Of a DNA stretch of 5,351 nucleotides, positions 1 to 5,351 are shown piece by piece (position 1 is the first letter of the stretch; the number at the start of each line of letters is the position of its first letter). The translations under genes and the position numbers were made by a program. Below the pieces are notes generated by a model that was given only the letters and a program-made list of their open reading frames with translations, searched no databases and was not told the origin of the DNA. This stretch comes from Candidatus Nitrotoga sp. CP45 (GTDB lineage Bacteria; Bacteroidota; Bacteroidia; Flavobacteriales; Flavobacteriaceae), in contig CALQCV020000154.1 in the NCBI GenBank assembly GCA_943329165.2, positions 1-5,351 on the forward strand, in the 5' to 3' direction.

Positions 1-383
1 AAAGAAATTCCTTCGTCAAACACTCTGAAAATGATATTTATCTTTCTATCGGTTATCGATTGTGAAAGCGCAACAATCATTTCATTGTAATTATTTTTGA
101 TGTTGGACTGTTCTCCTAAAACTGGCTGCCAGGTTTCGTTTACTTTCTTTTGTCCAATGCTGTCGATGCTAAAATTAGTATTTAAATCGCCATCAGCTTT
201 TAGTTTGATACCCAAGTTACTTTGCAATACTATCAGCTTATTTTTATAGAAAACATTATAAATTGGTTTCCCGTTTTCAGATAAAGAGAAGTTGAGTGTA
301 ATTTCTTTAGAAGGTGATTGGACACTTTGAGATTGAACCTCAATCCCTAAAAGGAGAAAACCAATACAGATGAATCTTTTCAT
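1..383 (-). CDS. Glycoside hydrolase family 97 protein, N-terminal fragment (cut by window edge)
   Basis: The frame is open from an ATG at 383-381 to the left edge, giving 127 codons of what is normally a protein of about 650-700 residues. It begins with a Sec signal peptide: MKR, then a hydrophobic stretch (residues 4-14), with likely cleavage near VQS-QS at residues 18-19, so export is expected. The mature start matches the GH97 N-terminal beta-sandwich domain: SPSKEITLNFSL (23-34), GKPIYNVFYKNK (38-49), S-N-LG-IKL (55-61), ETWQPVLGE (83-91), a YNEM segment (99-102) and FRVFDEGIS (119-127). GH97 enzymes (SusB type) are exo-acting, usually calcium-dependent alpha-glucosidases or alpha-galactosidases of Bacteroidota. 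The catalytic barrel and its acidic residues lie outside the window, so substrate and retaining or inverting mechanism cannot be judged. The family call comes from recognising the N-terminal domain only. The gene follows the dehydrogenase gene on the same strand, but a terminator separates them. Confidence 0.85.
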   Translation of the reverse strand, partial: MKRFICIGFLLLGIEVQSQSVQSPSKEITLNFSLSENGKPIYNVFYKNKLIVLQSNLGIKLKADGDLNTNFSIDSIGQKKVNETWQPVLGEQSNIKNNYNEMIVALSQSITDRKINIIFRVFDEGIS

Positions 384-397
384 AAAATAATTTTGTC

Positions 398-405
398 TAA
401 ATATA
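398..405 (-). promoter_or_regulatory. Weak candidate -7 box for the GH97 gene
   Basis: Read on the minus strand this is TATATTTA, seven of eight bases of the Bacteroidota -7 consensus TAnnTTTG, ending 14 bases before the GH97 ATG. The matching -33 region falls in the T-run of the upstream terminator and shows only a T-rich stretch, not a clean TTTG. In such AT-rich DNA this match could be chance. The GH97 gene still needs some promoter here if the upstream terminator is efficient. Confidence 0.3.
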
Positions 406-423
406 ATAACTTTTTAAAAATAA

Positions 424-449
424 AAAATCCCGAACAGATTCGAGATTTT
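424..449 (-). terminator. Rho-independent terminator of the LKR-like dehydrogenase gene
   Basis: On the minus strand the arm AATCTCGAA (447-439) pairs with TTCGGGATT (434-426) across a four-base loop (438-435). All nine pairs form, one of them a G-U wobble, and two flanking A/T pairs extend the stem to 424-449. The downstream arm runs into a T-run (427-422), then a second T-run at 420-416. It lies 27 bases past the stop codon of the dehydrogenase gene. On the plus strand the wobble becomes a C-A mismatch and no convergent gene ends here, so it is best read as acting on minus-strand transcripts. Confidence 0.8.
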
Positions 450-476
450 ATATAGTTATTAACTTTAAAAAAGCAA

Positions 477-1694
477 TTAATTGTTACCCATATCCCCATC
501 AACATAATCCTGAAGGTATGCGAATCGATCTGTTAATTTCCCGTTTTCGGTTATTTTGGCACGTTGCAAAATTCCATCTTTATCGTTGTTGAAAAAAGCC
601 GGAATAACATGTTCCATAAACATTTCACCAAATCCTTCGCTGGCATCTTTGGGTAATTCACATGGTAAATTATCCACAGCCATGACCATTATTGAACCCG
701 GATGTGTATAAGGAACTTCTCTGTTTTCTATTGGTAAATAACCATAAAATGGTTCAGCAATTGTCGATGATCTTACCGTACAAGCAATTGGTCCGTCGAC
801 ATCACAGGAAATATCGGCAACAACTTTTATTTTACAATCGGATGCTCGAAGCATTTCAAGAGTCAGAATATCAGGTGCGCCGTTTCCGTGAAAATGCCCT
901 GCCAAAAAGATATCTGCCACTTTAGAAAAACGCCCAAAATTCGAAGTATAGTCTTGTGGATTTTTATAGAAATCATCATTGTTATCCGCTACTTTTCCGT
1001 CAATTCGTTTGTTATAATCCAAAACATCGATTTGAGTATAAACTGCTTGTGAGTATATTTTGTTTAAGAAATCTTCGGGAGAAACCTGTTTTACTTTTAT
1101 AGCATCAAGAATTTCCTTTGCTCCCATTCCAACTTTGCCATGACCTGATAAAACAATTTTAATGTTTGGCAAAACCTGTCTTTTCAATCGAACAATTAAA
1201 TCTTCTTTGCTTTGAAGCGTTTCTACTTTTGGCAAATTGAACAACTCATATTTTATTCCGAATGCTCTAAAACCATTGTATGCACCAACAATTCCGGCAT
1301 AACGACCAAAGCCAATCAAACGTCGGTTACTGGCATCTACAATAGTTTCGTGGTCGTATAATTCAATCTTTTTGTCTAGAACCGCTTTAAGTAATTTTCG
1401 GTTATGAACTTGCTTTTTTATGGTATGCGAAAAGAAGAAATACTTTTTATTGGGAATCAAATAATCAACTGGAATTTCTTTTACGCCAAAGAAAACATCG
1501 CAATCTGAAACATCATCAGTTACTTCAATGCCTACGTTTTTATATGCTTCATCAGAAAAAACTCTGATATCTGAACTTTCAACTTTAACTATGGCTTCGG
1601 GATGCTCTTTTTGTAAACGAACTAATTCTTGGGGTGCGAAAACTACTCTTCTATCGGGTGGATTTTTTCTTTCTTTAATAATACCAATCTTCAT
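477..1694 (-). CDS. NAD(P)-dependent dehydrogenase, LKR / Lys1-like (alanine dehydrogenase superfamily)
   Basis: A complete 405-residue cytoplasmic protein with no signal peptide. The N-terminal AlaDh/PNT-type domain opens MKIGIIKERKNPPDRR and carries GVKE (Lys72) and FFFSHTIKKQ (His90). These align with the catalytic Lys/His pair of yeast saccharopine dehydrogenase Lys1 (Lys77 and His96, from memory). FGRYAG (about 132-137) is the family's FGxxAG motif. The nucleotide-binding loop is GHGKVGMG (184-191), a GxGxxGxG Rossmann motif. The C-terminal part has VADISCDVDG, then MAVDNLPCELPKDASEGFG, strongly like the LKR half of animal and plant LKR/SDH. Relatives join or split lysine and 2-oxoglutarate through saccharopine, or reductively aminate pyruvate; the true substrate is not visible. 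Homologues are often labelled alanine dehydrogenase, but the LKR-type motifs argue against that. I chose ATG 1694 over the in-frame ATG at 1703 because homologues start at MKxG and the promoter would put the mRNA start only a few bases before 1703. It is transcribed alone, with its own promoter and terminator. Confidence 0.85.
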   Translation of the reverse strand: MKIGIIKERKNPPDRRVVFAPQELVRLQKEHPEAIVKVESSDIRVFSDEAYKNVGIEVTDDVSDCDVFFGVKEIPVDYLIPNKKYFFFSHTIKKQVHNRKLLKAVLDKKIELYDHETIVDASNRRLIGFGRYAGIVGAYNGFRAFGIKYELFNLPKVETLQSKEDLIVRLKRQVLPNIKIVLSGHGKVGMGAKEILDAIKVKQVSPEDFLNKIYSQAVYTQIDVLDYNKRIDGKVADNNDDFYKNPQDYTSNFGRFSKVADIFLAGHFHGNGAPDILTLEMLRASDCKIKVVADISCDVDGPIACTVRSSTIAEPFYGYLPIENREVPYTHPGSIMVMAVDNLPCELPKDASEGFGEMFMEHVIPAFFNNDKDGILQRAKITENGKLTDRFAYLQDYVDGDMGNN

Positions 1695-1714
1695 GGGGTG
1701 CATTTTTGTGATGC

Positions 1715-1745
1715 CAAAAGTAATAGTAACGAAAACGTTTTCAAA
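1715..1745 (-). promoter_or_regulatory. Bacteroidota-type promoter for the LKR-like dehydrogenase gene
   Basis: On the minus strand TTTG (1745-1742) is followed by exactly 19 bases and then TACTTTTG (1722-1715), a perfect match to the -33 TTTG / -7 TAnnTTTG promoter of the Bacteroidota primary sigma factor. Transcription should start about 4-8 bases beyond the -7 box, near 1707-1711. That leaves a leader of roughly 13-17 bases to the ATG at 1694 and nearly none to the ATG at 1703. The spacer holds the palindrome described separately. Confidence 0.75.
1731..1742. promoter_or_regulatory. Perfect 12-bp palindrome in the promoter spacer, possible operator
   Basis: GAAAACGTTTTC is its own reverse complement. 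It fills most of the spacer between the -33 and -7 boxes of the dehydrogenase promoter and overlaps one base of the -33 box. A symmetric site with a central CG and AAACGTTT core is the shape many LacI/GalR-type repressors bind, and this position would block RNA polymerase. No regulator gene lies in the window. A 12-bp palindrome can occur by chance once or twice in a window this size, so only its placement makes it worth listing. Confidence 0.35.
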
Positions 1746-1884
1746 GCTTTTTTCTTAAAAATAAACTCAACCCAATTTTATAGTTGCAATTGATTATAAG
1801 TGTTTTATAAATTTATCATAAAAAATTGTGAAAAACCTGTTGATAGCTTTCTTAAAAAGTAATTTTACACCTGTACTGAATAAT

Positions 1885-1892
1885 TATATTTG
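1885..1892 (+). promoter_or_regulatory. Candidate -7 box of the lipoprotein serine hydrolase gene
   Basis: TATATTTG is a full match to TAnnTTTG. The -33 position has only TTTT (1863-1866) at an 18-base spacing, so the upstream half is weak. A transcript starting near 1897-1900 would give an 11-14 base leader to the ATG at 1911, much like the leader inferred for the divergent gene. The in-frame TTG at 1890 lies inside this box, which argues against a longer protein. Confidence 0.55.
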
Positions 1893-1910
1893 TTTTTCAA
1901 TGTTATTATA

Positions 1911-3110
1911 ATGATATCCAAAATCAGTCTCTATACTACTCAATTACTAGCTATTATTTTGCTTACGGTTTCTTGTTCCAAGCAAGAGAAAAATGAAGAT
2001 GCTATTATCAAGACAAATAAAAACGGTATTCCGATAATGCAACCTTTGCAAGAAGAATTACCTGCACTTACTTCGGCTTTTACCAATGACAAAAAATATA
2101 GTGTTAGCCGTTATTTTGAAAAAACATGGTCAGAGAAAAACGATAACGTAGCTTTTTTGGTTGCCAAAAATGGTCAAATTATTTATGAAAATTATATGGG
2201 CTATGCCAATAAAAGAACTGGAGAAATGATTTCTAAAAACATGCCATTACATATTGCCTCTGTGAGTAAAGTATTGACATCTACAGCTGTTCTTATGCTT
2301 GTTGATGCCAAAAAAATTACGTTAGACCAAAAGATTAATACCCTTATCAAAAACTTTCCATATCCCGATGTGACAATTCAAACGCTACTTAATCATCGCA
2401 GCGGAATGAGAAATTACGCCTATTTCACTTTTGAAAATGGTAATTGGGACAAAAAAGAAACCTTGACCAATGAAGACATTGTAAAGGTTATGGTGGAGAA
2501 AAAAATTACTTTAGAAAGACCAACTGACACCGGATTTGGTTATTGCAATACCAATTACGCAATGCTCGCTTTGATAATTGAAAAAGTTACCGGATTGAAA
2601 TATCCTGAAGCGATGAGCGAAATGATTTTCGCACCACTTGGTATGACAGATACTTTTGTTTTTGATATTGCGAAAGACCGTGACATGATTGCACCATCCT
2701 ATAAAGGAAATAATGTAGAAATTGGTATTGATTATCTGGATGGAATTTACGGCGATAAAAACATCTATTCAACTCCAAGAGATCTATTGAAATTTGACAA
2801 AGCACGCTATGCTCCTTTTTTCCTTAATACGGATCTGCTCAAAAAAGTGTATAAAGGATATAGTTATGAAGCCAAAGGAATTCGTAATTATGGTTTAGGT
2901 ATCAGAATGACTGAGTTTGAAAATGGGGAACCTTTTTATTATCATAACGGTTGGTGGCATGGAAACACTTCCTGTTTTATTAATTTAAGAAAAGAGAAAG
3001 TTACCATCATTGTTTTGTCTAATAAGTTTACTAAAAAGACGTATCAAACTAAAAAATTAGCGGCACTATTTGGAGATTATCCATTTAAGTTGGATGATGG
3101 TGAGGAATAA
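1911..3110 (+). CDS. Lipoprotein serine hydrolase (beta-lactamase / PBP fold)
   Basis: A complete 399-residue protein. Residues 1-21 form a lipoprotein signal: a short basic start, a hydrophobic core (LLAIILLTV) and Cys22 after LTVS, typical of loose Bacteroidota lipoboxes; the mature end CSKQEKNED is charged. It should be lipid-anchored in the cell envelope. A linker (about 23-65) leads into a beta-lactamase-family (PF00144-type) domain. The three active-site motifs are present: SxxK at Ser117-V-S-Lys120, YxN at Tyr211-C-Asn213, and HxG at His345-N-Gly347, the usual replacement for KTG. Supporting family segments are LLNHRSGM (159-166) and FAPLGMTDT. Family members include D,D-carboxypeptidases, D-aminopeptidases, esterases and amidases acting by a serine acyl-enzyme; sequence alone does not choose between them, and true beta-lactamase activity is unlikely. 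ATG 1911 is preferred over TTG 1890, which sits in the promoter and would add residues before the signal peptide. It is convergent with the GH3-serine hydrolase gene, 71 bases apart. Confidence 0.87.
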   Translation: MISKISLYTTQLLAIILLTVSCSKQEKNEDAIIKTNKNGIPIMQPLQEELPALTSAFTNDKKYSVSRYFEKTWSEKNDNVAFLVAKNGQIIYENYMGYANKRTGEMISKNMPLHIASVSKVLTSTAVLMLVDAKKITLDQKINTLIKNFPYPDVTIQTLLNHRSGMRNYAYFTFENGNWDKKETLTNEDIVKVMVEKKITLERPTDTGFGYCNTNYAMLALIIEKVTGLKYPEAMSEMIFAPLGMTDTFVFDIAKDRDMIAPSYKGNNVEIGIDYLDGIYGDKNIYSTPRDLLKFDKARYAPFFLNTDLLKKVYKGYSYEAKGIRNYGLGIRMTEFENGEPFYYHNGWWHGNTSCFINLRKEKVTIIVLSNKFTKKTYQTKKLAALFGDYPFKLDDGEE

Positions 3111-3181
3111 CAGGATAAAATTAAATGCAACATATTTAATATTGGCTAGTTGAATATAACAGAAAAACTAAACCTGAATAA

Positions 3182-5351
3182 TTACTTCTCTATAATCGCT
3201 TCCTGAATAACTTTCTGAATGTCTTCGCGGATATTTTCCTTTGAAAGTTTATTTGGCAAATTAGAATCCGGATACGTTCTGTTGGATAAGAAAACATAAA
3301 CAATCTCCGTTTCAGGATCAGCCCAAGCGATAGTTCCCGTAAAACCAGTGTGACCAAAACTGGACATCGAAACACAACCGCATGTTGGACCGGCACCACT
3401 TATTTGTGGTTTGTCAAATCCTAATCCACGACGGTTGCCTTCTGTACAAAACCAACACGTATTAAAATCATTAAATGTAGCTTCTGAGAAATACTGAACG
3501 CCTCCATAATTTCCTTTTTGTAAATACATCTGCATTATCTTGGCGATATCCATGGCATTGGAAAAAATTCCCGCATGCCCACCTACTCCATTTTCCATAG
3601 CAGCTTCCATATCGTGAACATAACCCTGAATGGTATCATGACGAAAGTAAGTATCTATTTCGGTTGGTGCAATTACACTTTTATCAAATTTTGTTAGAGG
3701 ATTATAAAGTGTGTTATTCATCCCAAGTGTTTTGTAGAAATTGTCCGAAGCTAATTCATCCAAATGTCTACCCATAATTTTTTCCAGATATTGTTTCAAA
3801 ATAATAAAGGTAAAATCGCTGTAACGGTATTCTTTTTTATCTATAAGCGGACTGTCGATAATCTTTTTCATTATACTGTCATGATAGTCATCACGTAAAT
3901 ACAAACTATCGGAGAGGCGTTTGGTAAACCCTTCGCTATACATTTTTCGATAGTATTTGTCCATTGGCAATTTAGTCGAATCTAAAGTGGCTTTATAAAA
4001 AGGAATCCACGCTTGCATTCTGCCATAGTGCGACAACAATTCTTTAAACGTAATTTTCTGCTTGTTAGAACCTCTAAATATTGGTAACATCTCTCCTAAA
4101 GTAGTTTCGAGTGTTACTTTCTTTTGATCATATACCTGCATTACATTAGGCAAAGTCGCTACCATTTTGGTTACTGAAGCTACATCGTACAAATCGCTAT
4201 TCTTAACTTTAACATCGCCATCATATGTTTGTTTTCCGAATGATTTTTGATAGATGACTTTTCCTTTTCTGGCTACCAAAATCTGCATACCTGGAGCCAT
4301 TTTGCCGTCAATAGCTTTTTGTGCATACGAATCAATCTGCTTGAGTTTCTCTGAACTCATACCCACACTTTCCGGAGTGGCAAAACCCAATCGATTGAGT
4401 TTTTGAGTGGTGATTCCATCACCTGCTTTTAAGATACTGTTGATAGAAACCGGAAGCAATCCTTTGGCGTCAATGGCACCAAAAATTAACTCAGCTGAAA
4501 CTTCCTGAGCAATATTTCCATTTTGATAGGATACAATCACACCAGGAATTTCATCAAAATTCAAGATTCTTGACAGTGCATATGGTTTGGCAAAACAATC
4601 AATAATTACTTTCTTTTTAGAGGCAATAGAATCAATGACTTGCAATTCAGGTACTGTCAGCTCAGGAGATTTCCACCACGATTTATCCGATTTGTGATAT
4701 CCAATAATTACGGTTTCATAATCGGTTAATTTAGTCATCAAAGTATCTATATTAGTCTCTGAAACTTCAGTAACATCGGCATATTTCTTTAAAGTAGTGA
4801 CAAAACAACTATTGGTATCATCTCCTAATTTTACATAGGCAATTTTCTGATTCAGATTTTTAATCGGAAGAATGTTTCCATCATTTTTTACAACGGTAAC
4901 CGCATTTTCATACAATTCATATTCTAACGTTTCATTCGATTTCGGATTCAAATCATTATACAAATTGATACCTTCGGTAGGTTTGTAGTTGTTCAATCCT
5001 GCTTTGAACTTATAACGTAGAATCTTCTTTACCGATTCCGCTAATCTTGCATCTGAAATAAGGCCGTCTTGATAAGCCACACATATTTTTTCTACAGCAA
5101 GCGGTACATTTTCTGCAAAAAGAAGTATATCATTTCCCGCCATAAAAGCTTCCAAATCGATATCTCCTGGAGCTCTGAAATTACTTGCCCCTTTCATGTT
5201 CAATGCATCCGTAAAAATCAATCCATCAACTCCTAACTCACTTTTGAGCAAATTTGTTACAACATTATAAGATACAGAAGTTGGGTAACCCTCACGTGGT
5301 TCCAAACTTGGTACATTCAAATGAGCCACCATTACGGAAACCAAACCTTCG
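3182..5351 (-). CDS. GH3 (NagZ-like) beta-N-acetylglucosaminidase fused to a serine hydrolase, C-terminal part (cut by window edge)
   Basis: The frame stays open to the right edge, giving 722 residues up to TAA at 3184-3182. Its start, signal peptide and early GH3 barrel lie outside the window; I would expect about 950-1000 residues in all. Numbering from the Leu codon at 5344-5342: residues 1-117 finish a GH3 N-terminal barrel, with VMVAHLNVP (4-12) and FTDALNMKGA (44-53), where Asp46 is the expected catalytic nucleophile. Residues about 140-305 are the GH3 C-terminal domain (ENAVTVVKNDGNILPI to KGLLPVSIN). Residues about 322-715 are a beta-lactamase-fold hydrolase with SxxK at Ser390-V-T-Lys393, Tyr508-S-Asp510 in the YxN place, and HTG at 665-667. 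Four cysteines (630, 633, 655, 657) sit just before HTG. NagZ-type GH3 enzymes remove GlcNAc from peptidoglycan fragments; the second domain probably cuts an amide or ester bond in the same material. The protein is presumably exported. The leucine at 5344 is internal, not a start. Confidence 0.88.
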   Translation of the reverse strand, partial: EGLVSVMVAHLNVPSLEPREGYPTSVSYNVVTNLLKSELGVDGLIFTDALNMKGASNFRAPGDIDLEAFMAGNDILLFAENVPLAVEKICVAYQDGLISDARLAESVKKILRYKFKAGLNNYKPTEGINLYNDLNPKSNETLEYELYENAVTVVKNDGNILPIKNLNQKIAYVKLGDDTNSCFVTTLKKYADVTEVSETNIDTLMTKLTDYETVIIGYHKSDKSWWKSPELTVPELQVIDSIASKKKVIIDCFAKPYALSRILNFDEIPGVIVSYQNGNIAQEVSAELIFGAIDAKGLLPVSINSILKAGDGITTQKLNRLGFATPESVGMSSEKLKQIDSYAQKAIDGKMAPGMQILVARKGKVIYQKSFGKQTYDGDVKVKNSDLYDVASVTKMVATLPNVMQVYDQKKVTLETTLGEMLPIFRGSNKQKITFKELLSHYGRMQAWIPFYKATLDSTKLPMDKYYRKMYSEGFTKRLSDSLYLRDDYHDSIMKKIIDSPLIDKKEYRYSDFTFIILKQYLEKIMGRHLDELASDNFYKTLGMNNTLYNPLTKFDKSVIAPTEIDTYFRHDTIQGYVHDMEAAMENGVGGHAGIFSNAMDIAKIMQMYLQKGNYGGVQYFSEATFNDFNTCWFCTEGNRRGLGFDKPQISGAGPTCGCVSMSSFGHTGFTGTIAWADPETEIVYVFLSNRTYPDSNLPNKLSKENIREDIQKVIQEAIIEK

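Noticed and set aside
424..449. Bidirectional terminator
   Set aside because: The plus-strand hairpin has an internal C-A mismatch and a poorer T-run, and no plus-strand gene ends here.
692..925. Plus-strand open frame of 77 codons
   Set aside because: It lies wholly inside the dehydrogenase gene on the opposite strand and has no recognisable domain or promoter.
1528..1758. Plus-strand open frame of 76 codons with a hydrophobic stretch
   Set aside because: It is antisense to the start of the dehydrogenase gene and to its promoter. The hydrophobic stretch comes from reading those bases in the other sense.
1811..1834. AT-rich inverted repeat in the divergent intergenic region
   Set aside because: The arms are only A/T and short. 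Such repeats are expected by chance in this base composition.
1890..1910. Seven-residue N-terminal extension of the lipoprotein from a TTG start
   Set aside because: The TTG is part of the TATATTTG promoter box. The ATG at 1911 gives a normal lipoprotein signal peptide.
2587..2805. Minus-strand open frame of 72 codons
   Set aside because: It is antisense inside the lipoprotein serine hydrolase gene, whose frame is supported by three active-site motifs.
3190..3399. Minus-strand open frame of 69 codons in another frame
   Set aside because: It overlaps the C-terminal end of the GH3-serine hydrolase, which carries the HTG motif in the correct frame.
5342..5344. TTG as start of the GH3-serine hydrolase
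   Set aside because: The frame continues upstream to the window edge (Glu-Gly before this Leu), and a GH3 barrel needs far more N-terminal sequence. The gene is cut by the window, not short.

Overview
The window looks like chromosomal DNA from a member of the Bacteroidota, most likely a Flavobacterium-like genus. The sequence is AT-rich, and no convincing Shine-Dalgarno sequence precedes the visible starts. Two intergenic spots match the Bacteroidota promoter pattern (TTTG, about 19 bases, TAnnTTTG). The gene content also fits: a GH97 glycosidase, a lipoprotein serine hydrolase, and a GH3 glycosidase fused to a serine hydrolase.

Layout from left to right. (1) Positions 1-383, minus strand: the first 127 codons of a secreted glycoside hydrolase family 97 protein, cut by the left edge. 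(2) About 384-476: a hairpin with a T-run that ends the next gene's transcript, overlapping a weak candidate promoter for the GH97 gene. (3) 477-1694, minus strand: a complete NAD(P)-dependent dehydrogenase of the alanine dehydrogenase / saccharopine dehydrogenase superfamily. It most resembles the lysine-ketoglutarate reductase (LKR) half of the eukaryotic lysine-degrading enzyme and yeast Lys1. (4) 1695-1910: a divergent intergenic region with a strong candidate promoter for each neighbour; a perfect 12-bp palindrome lies in the spacer of the minus-strand promoter. (5) 1911-3110, plus strand: a complete lipoprotein serine hydrolase with the beta-lactamase / penicillin-binding-protein fold. 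(6) 3111-3181: a short convergent gap with no clear terminator. (7) 3182-5351, minus strand: the C-terminal 722 residues of a large two-enzyme protein, a GH3 (NagZ-like) beta-N-acetylglucosaminidase followed by a beta-lactamase-fold serine hydrolase, cut by the right edge.

How the genes may work together. The two right-hand genes are both cell-envelope hydrolases with the SxxK fold. The GH3-serine hydrolase fusion resembles, in one chain, the separate NagZ and AmiE enzymes that act in sequence on muropeptides in Bacillus subtilis, so cell-wall turnover or recycling is a reasonable inference. The dehydrogenase has its own promoter and terminator and looks like an independent metabolic gene. 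The GH97 enzyme would act on alpha-glycosides in the envelope. I see no tRNA, rRNA, CRISPR, insertion sequence or phage signal, and nothing that points to a wholly new multi-gene system. The most distinctive element is the fusion protein with its cysteine cluster.
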